From NCBI GenBank assembly GCA_036497285.1, contig DASXJR010000077.1, positions 1 through 64,000 on the forward strand: a stretch of DNA of 64,000 bases. The letters are read 5' to 3'. Below the pieces are notes generated by a model. The model had not been told where the DNA came from and did no database searches. It saw nothing but the letters and a program-made list of their open reading frames with translations. Source of the DNA: RYN-133 sp036497285. GTDB taxonomy: Bacteria > Actinomycetota > Actinomycetes > Mycobacteriales > Jatrophihabitantaceae. Positions 8,512 to 19,153 of this stretch are shown here, one piece after another (the first letter of the stretch is position 1; each line of letters starts with the position of its first letter). Both the position numbers and the translations under genes were made by a program.

Positions 8512-9639
8512 ATGTCTCGACAAGGTCCGCAGACCGCCGACGTGGCGATCGTCGGCGCGGGTGCGATCGGCACCGCCTGCGCCTGGCGGCTGGCCCAGCG
8601 CGGCGCCGAGACCCTGCTCATCGATCCGGACCCGGCGCGCGGCGCCTGGAACACGGCGGCAGGAATGCTGGCGCCGATCACCGAACTGCACTTCACCGAG
8701 TCGGCCTTGCTGCGGCTCAACCTGGCCGCGGTGGCCGTGTACCCCGAGCACGTCGCCGAGCTGACCGAGGCCACCGGATTGCCGACCGGCTACCTCGAGT
8801 GCGGCACGATCGAGGTGGCCTGGGACGGTGCGGACCTGCGCCACCTGCGCGACCTGCACGAGTTCGGTACGTCCCTCGGCCTGGCTTCGTCGCTGCTGAC
8901 CGGCCGCGAGCTGCGCAGCGTGGAACCGGCGCTGGCCGCGGGGCTGCCCGGCGGGTTGCTGGCCGAGTTCGACCATCAGGTCGATCCGCGCCTGCTGCAC
9001 GCCGCACACCTGCGGGCCGCCCTCGACCAAGGCGCGCAGCTACGCACCGCACAGGTCACGCGCATCGGCGACGGCGAGCTCGACCTGTCCGACGGCACCC
9101 GGGTCGAAGCCGACACCGTGGTCGTCGCCGCCGGCGCCTGGGCGCGGCAGCTGTGCGACCTGCCCGTCCGCCCGGTGAAGGGCCAGACCCTGCGGCTGCG
9201 GCTACCCGGCCCACCGCGGCTGGGTCGGGTGGTACGCGCCGAGGTGAACGGCAACCCGGTCTACGTCGTCCCGCGCAGCGACGGACGGTTGGTGGTCGGT
9301 GCATCGAGCGAGGAGACCGGTTTCGACATCGCGCCCCGCGCCGGCGCGGTCTACGAGCTGCTCCGCGATGCGCAAGCGGTGATCCCCGAGCTGGGCGAGG
9401 CGGTCCTCGAGGAAGTCAGTACCGGGCTGCGTCCCGGCAGTGCCGACAACGCTCCGCTGATCGGACGCACCGGGCAGCACACCGTCGTCGCCACCGGCCA
9501 CTACCGCAACGGGATCCTGCTCGCCCCCCTGACCGCCGACGCGGTCACCGCGCTCGTCCTCGACGACACCGAACTCGACGCGGTCACACCGTTCCGGCCC
9601 GGACGCACCGGCACCGACGTCGTTCTGGAGGTGCGATGA
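8512..9639 (+). CDS. thiO: Glycine oxidase, thiazole biosynthesis
   Basis: A 375-residue FAD-dependent amine oxidase. VAIVGAGAIGTACAWRLA at the N-terminus is the dinucleotide-binding motif, TAAGMLAP and a C-terminal GHYRNGILLAP are typical of ThiO. It oxidises glycine to iminoacetate, the glycine-derived part of the thiazole in aerobes. First gene after the TPP riboswitch, whose 3' strand supplies its ribosome-binding site. The stop overlaps the thiS start by 4 bases (ATGA), so translation of the two is coupled. Confidence 0.93.
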   Translation: MSRQGPQTADVAIVGAGAIGTACAWRLAQRGAETLLIDPDPARGAWNTAAGMLAPITELHFTESALLRLNLAAVAVYPEHVAELTEATGLPTGYLECGTIEVAWDGADLRHLRDLHEFGTSLGLASSLLTGRELRSVEPALAAGLPGGLLAEFDHQVDPRLLHAAHLRAALDQGAQLRTAQVTRIGDGELDLSDGTRVEADTVVVAAGAWARQLCDLPVRPVKGQTLRLRLPGPPRLGRVVRAEVNGNPVYVVPRSDGRLVVGASSEETGFDIAPRAGAVYELLRDAQAVIPELGEAVLEEVSTGLRPGSADNAPLIGRTGQHTVVATGHYRNGILLAPLTADAVTALVLDDTELDAVTPFRPGRTGTDVVLEVR

Positions 9640-9836
9640 GAGTCGCGGTCAACGGACATGATCTCGACATCAGCGACGGCACCAGCCTGCTCGCGCTGAT
9701 CGAGCAGCACGCCGGATCGGCCCGCGGCAGCGCCGTCGTCGTCGACGGCGTCGTGGTCCCGCGGCGCACCTGGCCCGACTACGCCGTGCGCCCCGGCCAG
9801 CACATCGAGCTGATCACGGCGGTGCCCGGTGGCTGA
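9636..9836 (+). CDS. thiS: Sulfur carrier protein ThiS
   Basis: A 66-residue ubiquitin-fold protein ending in Gly-Gly, the residue pair that is adenylated and thiocarboxylated to deliver sulfur to the thiazole synthase. It starts MRVAVNGHDLDI and ends ITAVPGG, a normal ThiS. It overlaps thiO by 4 bases and thiG by 8. No thiF-like activating enzyme is seen in the window. Confidence 0.93.
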   Translation: MRVAVNGHDLDISDGTSLLALIEQHAGSARGSAVVVDGVVVPRRTWPDYAVRPGQHIELITAVPGG

Positions 9837-10611
9837 ACACATCGACGCGCCGTTCGAGATCGCCGGCGTCAGGCTGACGTCGCGGCTGATCATGGGGACG
9901 GGCGGTGCGCCCAGTCTCCAGGTGATCGACGAGGTGCTGGCCGGGTCGGGCACCGCACTGTGCACGGTCGCGATGCGCCGCGTCGACCCGGCCACCCAGG
10001 GCTCGCTGCTCGACGTCATCGACGCGCGCGGCATCCGGATCCTGCCGAACACCGCCGGCTGCCGCACCGCCGCGGAGGCCGTGCGCACCGCGCAGCTGGC
10101 CCGCGAGGCGCTCGAGACGGACTGGGTGAAGTTGGAGGTGATCGCCGACGAGCGCACCCTGCTGCCCGACCCGGTCGAGCTGCTCGACGCAGCCCAGGCG
10201 CTGGTGGCCGACGGGTTCACCGTGCTGCCGTACACAAACGACGATCCGGTGCTCGCCCGTCGCCTCGAACAGGCCGGCTGTGCCGCCGTCATGCCGCTGG
10301 GCGCTCCGATCGGCACCGGACTCGGCATCGGCAACCCCCACAACATCGAGCTGATCGTCAGCGACGCGACCGTGCCCGTGATCCTCGACGCCGGCATCGG
10401 CACCGCGTCCGACGCAGCGCTGGCCATGGAGCTGGGGTGTGACGGCGTGCTGTTGGCCTCGGCGGTCACCCGCGCACGCCGACCCGCACTCATGGCGACC
10501 GCCATGGCCGCGGCGGTCGAGGCCGGACGGGCCGCGCGACTTGCGGGCCGGATCCCCCGCCGGCACCACGCGCACGCGTCCTCGCCCATCGAAGGGATGC
10601 CCGTCCTGTGA
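9829..10611 (+). CDS. thiG: Thiazole synthase
   Basis: A 260-residue TIM-barrel enzyme that condenses deoxyxylulose 5-phosphate, iminoacetate and ThiS thiocarboxylate to thiazole phosphate. SRLIMGTGG near residue 19, the Schiff-base lysine in DWVKLEVI (Lys about 101), PLGAPIGTGLGI and DAGIGTASDAA are all present. GTG start. Its substrate could come from Dxs, encoded at 54.6-56.5 kb. The stop overlaps the permease start by 4 bases. Confidence 0.94.
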   Translation: MAEHIDAPFEIAGVRLTSRLIMGTGGAPSLQVIDEVLAGSGTALCTVAMRRVDPATQGSLLDVIDARGIRILPNTAGCRTAAEAVRTAQLAREALETDWVKLEVIADERTLLPDPVELLDAAQALVADGFTVLPYTNDDPVLARRLEQAGCAAVMPLGAPIGTGLGIGNPHNIELIVSDATVPVILDAGIGTASDAALAMELGCDGVLLASAVTRARRPALMATAMAAAVEAGRAARLAGRIPRRHHAHASSPIEGMPVL

Positions 10612-11957
10612 CCACGACCGCCAAGCCGGTCGCCGTCGGCGACGAGGCGCCGCTCACCCTCGACCAGCCCGCGCCGCGCACTCTTCGACTCGTCGACCAG
10701 TTGGGGATGTGGGGCAACCTCGGCGTCAGCCTGCTCGGTTTCACCGGCGCCATCTACGTCCTCGATCCGCTCGGCACCGGCTCGCTTGAGTTGTCGCTTG
10801 CCGCCGGCTTCGTCGCGCTGCTGATCGGCACGGTGCTCGGTACCGCCGCCGTTGCCATCGCGGCCGTTCCCGGTACCGAGACCGGGCAGCCGGCGATGGT
10901 GCTGCTGCGCGGGTTGTTCGGCGCCCGGCTGTCCTGGGTGCCGACCGTGCTGAACATCGTCCAGTTGATCGGCTGGACCACGTTCGAACTGGTCACCATC
11001 AGCACTGCTCTCGATCAGATCGTCAGCGGGGTGCCGCGCTGGGTGTGGGTAGTGGCCGGTGGCGTGGTCACGACCGCGCTCGCGCTGCGCCCGCTCGGAT
11101 GGATCCGTGTGCTGCGCAAGTACGTGACGGTCGCCGTCGTCGTGACGATGGCGTACCTCGCGATCCAGTTGCTGCGGAACCCGCTGCCTCCGCTGAGCCA
11201 AGGCTCGTGGGACAACTTCTGGCTCGCGGTGGACGGCGTGGTCAGCGTCGCGGTGTCGTGGGTGCCGGTCGCCGCCGACTACTCGCGGCACTCGCGCTCG
11301 GTCCGCGACACCGTGGTCGGCACCTTCGTCGGGTACTCGATCACGCAGATCGCCTGCTACGCGATCGGCATGATCACCCTCGTCACCGTGGCGCACGGCG
11401 ATCCGAACAAGATCTTCGGATCGTTCATCGCGATCCCGCTGGGCACGCTCGCGTTCGCGGTGCTGGCGATCCGCGAGATCGACCAGTCCTTCGTCGACAC
11501 CTTCTCCTCGGCCGTGTCGCTGCAGAATCTGCGTCCGCGGTGGGACCGGCGGGTGCTCGCCGTTGTGATCGGCACGCTGGCGACGCTGCTCACGCTCGCG
11601 CTGAACATCAACGACTACTACAACTTCCTCGTGCTGATCGGCTCGGTGTTCGTGCCGCTGCTCGGGGTGCTCGCGGTCGAGTACTTCGTGCTGTCACGTA
11701 GCTCGTGGGACCTGTCCGAAGCCGCGCCGACGCGCTGGCTGATGCTGCTTCCGTGGCTGATCGGCTTCGCCACCTATCAGCTGATCAACCCCGGCATGAT
11801 CGGGTGGTGGTCACGGTGGTGGATCGACCTGCGCTGGTTCGAGCCGCAGTCGTGGATGAGCGCGTCGATACTCTCGTTCCTCGTCGCGGCGATCGCGACC
11901 GTGCCGGTCGGACTGATCGAGAGGAACGTACGTGCTCGTCCATCCCGAGGTCGCTGA
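10608..11957 (+). CDS. cytX: NCS1 permease, probable HMP transporter CytX
   Basis: A 449-residue membrane protein with about 12 hydrophobic segments of the NCS1 (cytosine/purine/thiamine precursor) family. LGMWGNLGVSLLGFTGA at the start and the QLIGWTTFEL helix fit the family. Because it is the fourth gene of the TPP-riboswitch operon, hydroxymethylpyrimidine is the likely cargo, as for CytX in other bacteria. The substrate is inferred from position rather than from residues. GTG start at 10608, overlapping thiG by 4 bases; its 3' end overlaps psuG by 26 bases. Confidence 0.82.
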   Translation: MTTTAKPVAVGDEAPLTLDQPAPRTLRLVDQLGMWGNLGVSLLGFTGAIYVLDPLGTGSLELSLAAGFVALLIGTVLGTAAVAIAAVPGTETGQPAMVLLRGLFGARLSWVPTVLNIVQLIGWTTFELVTISTALDQIVSGVPRWVWVVAGGVVTTALALRPLGWIRVLRKYVTVAVVVTMAYLAIQLLRNPLPPLSQGSWDNFWLAVDGVVSVAVSWVPVAADYSRHSRSVRDTVVGTFVGYSITQIACYAIGMITLVTVAHGDPNKIFGSFIAIPLGTLAFAVLAIREIDQSFVDTFSSAVSLQNLRPRWDRRVLAVVIGTLATLLTLALNINDYYNFLVLIGSVFVPLLGVLAVEYFVLSRSSWDLSEAAPTRWLMLLPWLIGFATYQLINPGMIGWWSRWWIDLRWFEPQSWMSASILSFLVAAIATVPVGLIERNVRARPSRGR

Positions 11958-12831
11958 GGCCCTGAGCTCGGGCCGACCGGTCGTCGCGCTCGAAAGCACG
12001 ATCATCAGCCACGGCCTGCCGCGCCCGGACAACTTGCGCATTGCGCGCGAGATCGAGGCCGAGGTACGCGCCGGCGGCGCGGTCCCCGCGACCATGGCGG
12101 TCGTCGACGGCGTCGCCCGGGTAGGCCTCGACGACGACGCGCTCGAACAGATCGCCGGCGACCCCTCCGTCGTCAAGGTCAGCGTCCGCGACCTCGCCAC
12201 CGTCGCCGCCCGCGGCGGGCTCGGCGCCACGACCGTCGCCTCGACCGCGCACCTCGCCGCCCGCGCCGGGATCGGTGTCTTCGCCACCGGCGGTCTGGGC
12301 GGCGTGCACCGCGGCGCGACCGAGACGTGGGACGAGTCGGCGGATCTGGTCACCCTGTCGCGCACGCCGGTGCTCGTCGTGTGCGCCGGGGTGAAGTCGA
12401 TCCTCGACGTCGCGGCGACCCTCGAGCGGCTCGAGACGTTGAACATCGGCGTGCTCGGGTACCGCACCGACCGCTTCCCGGGGTTCTACCTCGGTAGCTC
12501 CGGCTACCCGCTGGACTGGCGCGTGGACTCACCCGCCGAGGTCGTCGCGGTGCTGCGCGCCCGGACGACGCTCGGCACCGATGCGTACGGACTGGTGCTG
12601 GCCAACCCGGTCGCCCCCGACGACGAACTCGACCACGCAGTGCACGACACCGCTCTGGCGAGTGGCCTGGCGGCCGCCGACAAGGCGGGCGTGCGCGGCA
12701 AGGACGTCACGCCGTTCCTGCTGGACTGGTTCCACCGCGAGACGCACGGCGCGTCGCTGGCCACGAACGTCGCCCTGGTGCGCAGCAACGCCCGTCTTGC
12801 CGCGGAGGTCGCCGCCGAGCTGTGCCGATGA
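11932..12831 (+). CDS. psuG: Pseudouridine-5'-phosphate glycosidase
   Basis: A 299-residue enzyme that reversibly splits pseudouridine 5'-phosphate into uracil and ribose 5-phosphate. VALESTIISHGLPRP near residue 19, the GLGATTVAST block, GGLGGVHRGA and CAGVKSILD are hallmark PsuG stretches. It begins with GTG inside the end of the permease gene (26-base overlap), so it is probably part of the same transcript. The next gene is a PfkB-type kinase, the usual partner that makes the phosphate substrate. Full length. Confidence 0.92.
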   Translation: MLVHPEVAEALSSGRPVVALESTIISHGLPRPDNLRIAREIEAEVRAGGAVPATMAVVDGVARVGLDDDALEQIAGDPSVVKVSVRDLATVAARGGLGATTVASTAHLAARAGIGVFATGGLGGVHRGATETWDESADLVTLSRTPVLVVCAGVKSILDVAATLERLETLNIGVLGYRTDRFPGFYLGSSGYPLDWRVDSPAEVVAVLRARTTLGTDAYGLVLANPVAPDDELDHAVHDTALASGLAAADKAGVRGKDVTPFLLDWFHRETHGASLATNVALVRSNARLAAEVAAELCR

Positions 12832-13703
12832 GCGACGGCATGACCCGGGTGGTGTGCCTGGGCGACATCATGGTCGACATCTGCGCGCAGGTGCCCGGCG
12901 ACCTGGCCATCGGTTCCGACACTCCGGCGCCGATCGCCCTCTACGGCGGCGGATCGGCCGCGAACACCGCCGCATGGCTGGTCGACGCCGGCTGCTCGGC
13001 CACCGTGGTGGGACGCGTCGGTGCCGACGCGCTCGGTCGGCAGGCTCTGGACGAACTCGCGAGATGCGGCGTCGACCTCGCGGTGAGCGTTGACCCCGAC
13101 CTGCCGACCGGGACCTGCATCGTGCTCGTCGGGCCGGACGGCGAGCGGACGATGATCCCGTCCCCCGGCGCGAACGCAAACGGCGGCACGGCGCCACCGG
13201 CCTACCCCGACACGCACCTGCACGTGTCCGGCTACGCGCTGTTCCACGATGCGGCCGGACCGGCAGCGCTCGCCGCGCTCGCCGCCACCCGGACGGCCGG
13301 GGGCACCGTCTCGGTCGACGCGGCGTCCGCGGCGCCGCTGCGAAGCTACGGACCGGCACGGTTCCTCGACGCCGTGGCGCCGGCACTGCTCCTCGCGAAC
13401 CTGGACGAGGCGGCGGTCTTCGCGGGCACCCGCGATGCAGACAGCGCCGCGCGGCTGCTCGGGCTGCGTTGCGGCGAGGCGATCGTGAAGCAGGGCGCTG
13501 CCGGCGCGACCTGGTCAGACGGCAAGCACGTCGTCCAGGTCGCGTGCGAACCGGTCGCGGTCTTCGACAGCACCGGCGCCGGCGACGCGTTCGCCGCCGG
13601 TGTGCTCGCCGCGCGGCTGTCCGGGGCCGGTGTCGCGCAGCAACTCCAGGCCGGCCACCGGCTCGCGGCCCGCGCGGTCGCCCGTCCCGGCGGCCGACCG
13701 TGA
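12828..13703 (+). CDS. PfkB-family carbohydrate/nucleoside kinase, probable pseudouridine kinase
   Basis: A 291-residue ribokinase-fold protein. VCLGDIMVDI at the N-terminus, GGGSAANTAAWL (first PfkB motif region) and DSTGAGDAFAAGVL (second PfkB signature with the catalytic Asp) are intact. Pairing with psuG by an ATGA overlap suggests it phosphorylates pseudouridine, but PfkB sequences do not by themselves reveal the substrate; ribose or an unrelated sugar is possible. An in-frame GTG at 12822 is the alternative start. Cytosolic. Confidence 0.8.
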   Translation: MSDGMTRVVCLGDIMVDICAQVPGDLAIGSDTPAPIALYGGGSAANTAAWLVDAGCSATVVGRVGADALGRQALDELARCGVDLAVSVDPDLPTGTCIVLVGPDGERTMIPSPGANANGGTAPPAYPDTHLHVSGYALFHDAAGPAALAALAATRTAGGTVSVDAASAAPLRSYGPARFLDAVAPALLLANLDEAAVFAGTRDADSAARLLGLRCGEAIVKQGAAGATWSDGKHVVQVACEPVAVFDSTGAGDAFAAGVLAARLSGAGVAQQLQAGHRLAARAVARPGGRP

Positions 13704-14740
13704 TCGCCGAGCGGATGGCGCGGCACGGCCTGACCGATCGGCCGTGCACCACGGTGCCGGCCGCGGCGGCGCACACCGTCGCGATCCAGGCGCAGGACCT
13801 CGCCGCAGCCCGGCTCGGTGTCCGGTCGCGCTCGGCGGCGGTGACCGAGGCGGACGTCACGGCTGCCCTCGCCGGGCGCGCCGTGGTTCGCACCTGGCTG
13901 ATGCGAAACACGATCCATCTCGTCCGGGCCGACGACGTGCGCTGGCTGATGCACCTGTTCGGCCCGATGATCCGTCGACGCTTCGCCAAGCGGTGGGCCG
14001 ATCTCGGGATCACGGCGCAGGTGCTCGCCCAGGTCGAGGCGCTCGCGCCGGAGTTGCTCTCGGACGGCCCGCTGACCCGGCACGAGTTCGCGGCGCAACT
14101 GCGTGAACGGCGGGTCATCGGCGAGGTCGAACCACAGGTGCCGGTGCACCTGTTCGTGTACCTCGCCACGGTGGGCCTGACCTGCCACACCGACGGCGCC
14201 GGGTTTGCGCTGCTCGACGAGTGGCTGCCCGACGCTGCGATCGGTCCGCGGGGGGACGACGCGCTCGCCGAGCTCGCCCGCAGATACTTCCTCGCGTTCT
14301 CCCCGGCGACGCCGGCCGACTTCACGACCTGGTCCGGGCTGCCGTCCGGCCGCGCGGTCGCCCTGATCCGCGACGAGCTCACCGAGGTCTCGGTGAACGG
14401 CAAGCGCGGGTACCGCCTCGGTGCGGCTGCCGACCCGTCCGCCGTTCGGCTGCTCGGCGCGTTCGACAACTTCCTGATCGGCTACCGCGACCGCACCGGT
14501 CTCGTGCCGGAGGACCGGCGCGCGGAGATCTACGTCGGGGGGATCATCCGACCGACGATCGTCCGCGACGGCACCACGGTCGGCCGCTGGCGACTCGACC
14601 GGACGGGCGGTCGACTGCAGGTGCGCTACTTCGTGCCGGCAAGCAGAACCTTGCGCGCGGCCGTCCAGGACGAGATCGCCGACGTCGCGCGGTTCATCGA
14701 CCGCCCGCTCGAGTACGGCGAGCTCAGCGTCGATATGTGA
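13700..14740 (+). CDS. Winged-helix DNA-binding protein (HTH_42, AlkZ-like)
   Basis: A 346-residue protein of the family known as winged helix DNA-binding domain-containing (HTH_42). Near residue 30 it has IQAQD, which matches the Q-x-Q signature of the AlkZ DNA glycosylase superfamily, whose members unhook alkylation and cross-link damage. FDNFLIGYRDR and the C-terminal beta strands are also typical. Starts at GTG 13700, overlapping the kinase stop by 4 bases, so it ends the cytX-psuG-pfkB chain. It overlaps the convergent DUF2993 gene by 17 bases. A repair role is inference from family. Confidence 0.75.
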   Translation: MIAERMARHGLTDRPCTTVPAAAAHTVAIQAQDLAAARLGVRSRSAAVTEADVTAALAGRAVVRTWLMRNTIHLVRADDVRWLMHLFGPMIRRRFAKRWADLGITAQVLAQVEALAPELLSDGPLTRHEFAAQLRERRVIGEVEPQVPVHLFVYLATVGLTCHTDGAGFALLDEWLPDAAIGPRGDDALAELARRYFLAFSPATPADFTTWSGLPSGRAVALIRDELTEVSVNGKRGYRLGAAADPSAVRLLGAFDNFLIGYRDRTGLVPEDRRAEIYVGGIIRPTIVRDGTTVGRWRLDRTGGRLQVRYFVPASRTLRAAVQDEIADVARFIDRPLEYGELSVDM

Positions 14741-15452
14741 GGTTGTGTCCGGTCAGCTGGATGACCAGCCCGGACGGCGTGACGTCAGCCCCGGTGACAC
14801 TCACCCCGAACGGAAGTCCCGCGAGTGAGACCGACTGCTCGAACACCCGGGCGAACGCGTGCGCCGCGACGGGGGGCAACTGCACACCGCCCACCGACAC
14901 CTGCGGCTCGGTGAAGGTGATCCCCTGTGCCGACGACGCGTGCACATGCGCACTGATCGTGCCGTGGAAGGTCTGGCCGAACACGTGCACGGTCGGTTGT
15001 GCGACGAGCCGATCGTTGCTGCCGGCGTGCACCGGCGTCTTGAGCACCTGCGACAACTCGTCATAGCCGACCCGTCCCTGCGCGGTGGCCGTCTTGGCGT
15101 GCACCGTGGAGTAGTTGTTCGACACGGTCACGTCGTGCAGATCGACGGTCACCCGCTGGATGTTCAGCGCATTGTTGCCGACCGGCACGTCGTCCGCCGT
15201 CACCACGACCTCGCCGAAGTTGCCGGCCAGCAGTTGGGTCAGGAACGGGAATCCCTCGACCGACACGTCCGGCTTGTGCGGCAGATTCTGCGAGGACTGC
15301 AGCGCCGTCGCCGCCTTGTCCTCGGCGAGGCCCAACGCGATGCGGTCTGCTGCGACGAACAGACCGACCACCACCAGGAGCAGGACCAGCAGGACGATCG
15401 GCCAGCGCCTGCGCCGCCGGGCGGGAGGTGGCGGGGCGTAGGTGGAGGCCAT
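14724..15452 (-). CDS. DUF2993 family membrane-anchored protein
   Basis: A 242-residue protein. An N-terminal proline-rich tract (YAPPPPARRRRR) is followed by one strong membrane segment near residues 18-40, then an extracytoplasmic beta-rich domain of DUF2993 type with ADRIALGLAEDKAA, VSVEGFPFLTQLLAG and a late VIQLTGHNLTY. Function unknown; family members are thought to sit at the actinobacterial envelope. The minus-strand frame stays open far upstream across the divergent protease gene, but the ATG at 15452 gives the natural N-terminus. GAGGAT lies 6 bases upstream, a weak leaderless candidate. Confidence 0.8.
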   Translation of the reverse strand: MASTYAPPPPARRRRRWPIVLLVLLLVVVGLFVAADRIALGLAEDKAATALQSSQNLPHKPDVSVEGFPFLTQLLAGNFGEVVVTADDVPVGNNALNIQRVTVDLHDVTVSNNYSTVHAKTATAQGRVGYDELSQVLKTPVHAGSNDRLVAQPTVHVFGQTFHGTISAHVHASSAQGITFTEPQVSVGGVQLPPVAAHAFARVFEQSVSLAGLPFGVSVTGADVTPSGLVIQLTGHNLTYRR

Positions 15453-15512
15453 CCAGCGATCCTCGCATTTTGCGGCCGCGCACCCCGGGTCGCCCAGAAT
15501 GTCGGGAATACG

Positions 15513-15518
15513 TACTAT
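15513..15518 (+). promoter_or_regulatory. -10 element of a probable leaderless promoter
   Basis: TACTAT, separated by 6 bases from the ATG at 15525, with no Shine-Dalgarno sequence. The best match in the window to the TAnnnT consensus. Confidence 0.55.
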
Positions 15519-15524
15519 CCGGCC

Positions 15525-16787
15525 ATGACATCCTCCTGGTTCACGGCTCGCCGTGGTCTCGCCCTGCTCGCCGGGCTGGTCACGGTCGGATCCGTGCTCG
15601 CTGCCCCCGTTCCCGCGGGCGCCGCAGGACCGGCGACGACAGCGCTGCGCACCGTCATCGCCCCCTTCGGCTGCCAGCACGTGCGTAGCACGCGCGTCGT
15701 GTCGTGCTTCGGCAAGATGATCGCGACGCGCACCGCCGCCGGCGTCCTGAGCCCGAAGACGACGACCGCACCGAAGGGCTACGGCCCGGCCGACATCCAG
15801 TCCGCGTACAACCTCGCGGGCACGTCCGCCACCGGCAAGACCGTCGCCATCGTCGACGCGTACAACGATCCGAACGCCGAACAGGACCTCGCCACCTACC
15901 GCAGCCACTACGGCTTGCCGGCGTGCACGACCGCCAACGGCTGCTTCAAGAAGGTCAATCAGAACGGGGCGAGCACGCCGATGCCGTCGACCGATTACGG
16001 ATGGGGTCTGGAGATCAGCCTCGACCTTGACATGGTGTCTGCGGCCTGCCCGTCCTGCAACATCCTGCTGGTCGAGGCGAATTCGGCGACCGACACCGAT
16101 CTGTACAAGGCGGTCGACACCGCCGCCGCCGCGCCGGGCGTCGTGGCGATCTCGAACAGCTACGGCGGCGCCGAGGCCAGCACCCAGACCGCCGACGACG
16201 CGCACTTCAACCACCCGGGCATCGCGATCACCGCAAGCTCCGGTGACAGCGGCTACGGCGTCTCGTACCCGGCCGCGTCGCAGTACGTGACCGCGGTCGG
16301 CGGCACCTCGCTGAGCAAGGCGAGCAACGCGCGCGGGTGGACGGAGACCGCGTGGAGCGGCGCGGGCTCGGGTTGCTCGGCCTACGACCCGAAGCCGTCG
16401 TGGCAGACCGATACCGGCTGCACGAAGCGCACCGTCGCCGACGTGTCCGCTGTCGCCGATCCGAACACCGGCGTCGCGGTCTACGACACCGCCAACAGCT
16501 GCGGCACAAGTTCCTTCTGTGACTACCTGATCAGCGTCGGCGTCGTGCAGGGCGCTGACGGCTGGGTGCAGGTCGGTGGCACGAGCGCCTCGTCGCCGAT
16601 CATCGCCAGCGTGTACGCGCTGGGCGGGCACAGCAGCGCGTCGTGGACCTATGCGCACACCGCGTCGCTGAACGACGTCACGTCCGGCAGCAACGGCAGT
16701 TGCAGCGGGTCGTACCTGTGCACCGCGAAGGCCGGCTACGACGGCCCGACCGGGCTGGGCACGCCGAACGGGACAGGCGCCTTCTGA
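15525..16787 (+). CDS. Secreted sedolisin-type (S53) serine-carboxyl protease
   Basis: A 420-residue exported protease. The first 34 residues are a signal peptide (twin Arg near position 9, hydrophobic core, cut near AGAAG). The S53 catalytic set is complete: Glu about 163 and Asp about 167 in GLEISLDLDM, the oxyanion Asp about 241 in SSGDSGYG, and the nucleophile Ser about 354 in GGTSASSP. The C-terminal GYDGPTGLGTPNG matches the calcium-site region. It lacks the large pro-domain of classical sedolisins, like other compact actinobacterial members. Paired cysteines fit an extracellular protein. Probably leaderless. Confidence 0.88.
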   Translation: MTSSWFTARRGLALLAGLVTVGSVLAAPVPAGAAGPATTALRTVIAPFGCQHVRSTRVVSCFGKMIATRTAAGVLSPKTTTAPKGYGPADIQSAYNLAGTSATGKTVAIVDAYNDPNAEQDLATYRSHYGLPACTTANGCFKKVNQNGASTPMPSTDYGWGLEISLDLDMVSAACPSCNILLVEANSATDTDLYKAVDTAAAAPGVVAISNSYGGAEASTQTADDAHFNHPGIAITASSGDSGYGVSYPAASQYVTAVGGTSLSKASNARGWTETAWSGAGSGCSAYDPKPSWQTDTGCTKRTVADVSAVADPNTGVAVYDTANSCGTSSFCDYLISVGVVQGADGWVQVGGTSASSPIIASVYALGGHSSASWTYAHTASLNDVTSGSNGSCSGSYLCTAKAGYDGPTGLGTPNGTGAF

Positions 16788-16809
16788 TCCGGGCAGCCCC
16801 GCCCGTCAC

Positions 16810-16879
16810 ATGAGTGGCGCGTTTCCACGGTGGGTGGCGCGAAATTTCGCGCCACTCACCCGCGAAACGCGCCACTCAT
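16810..16879. repeat. 70-base nested palindrome between convergent genes
   Basis: The outer arms at 16810-16825 and 16864-16879 are perfect 16-base reverse complements. The centre at 16834-16855 is a perfect 22-base palindrome with GAAATTTC in the middle. Only a few unpaired bases separate the two stems, so one strand could fold into a near-continuous hairpin. Located between the protease and uvrB stops, it can act as a bidirectional terminator, but there is no T tract. Confidence 0.75.
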
Positions 16880-16932
16880 TGTTTGGTGGCAGGCGCGCGA
16901 GATTCATTGTTCGGTGGCAGGCGTGCGTGAGA
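16877..16932. repeat. Two 28-base tandem repeats
   Basis: Units 16877-16904 and 16905-16932 share the first 19 bases except one (CATTGTTTGGTGGCAGGCG against CATTGTTCGGTGGCAGGCG), with weaker similarity after that. They follow directly on the 70-base palindrome and end 25 bases before the uvrB stop. Confidence 0.6.
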
Positions 16933-16957
16933 CTTCCGGTTCGCGCCGCGACCGCGC

Positions 16958-19108
<2,151 letters not shown>

Positions 19109-19115
19109 AGGCTCC

Positions 19116-19121
19116 ACGGTA
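19116..19121 (-). promoter_or_regulatory. -10 element of a probable leaderless promoter (uvrB)
   Basis: TACCGT on the minus strand, 7 bases before the uvrB ATG. A GGAG lies in the gap but is too close to the proposed transcript start to be read as a leader. Confidence 0.45.
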
Positions 19122-19153
19122 CGGCCGGGCACCGACAGAAGCGCTCTTCGCAG

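Noticed and set aside
19109..19153. LexA (SOS) operator before uvrB
   Set aside because: No GAAC...GTTC-type dyad is present in the upstream gap.
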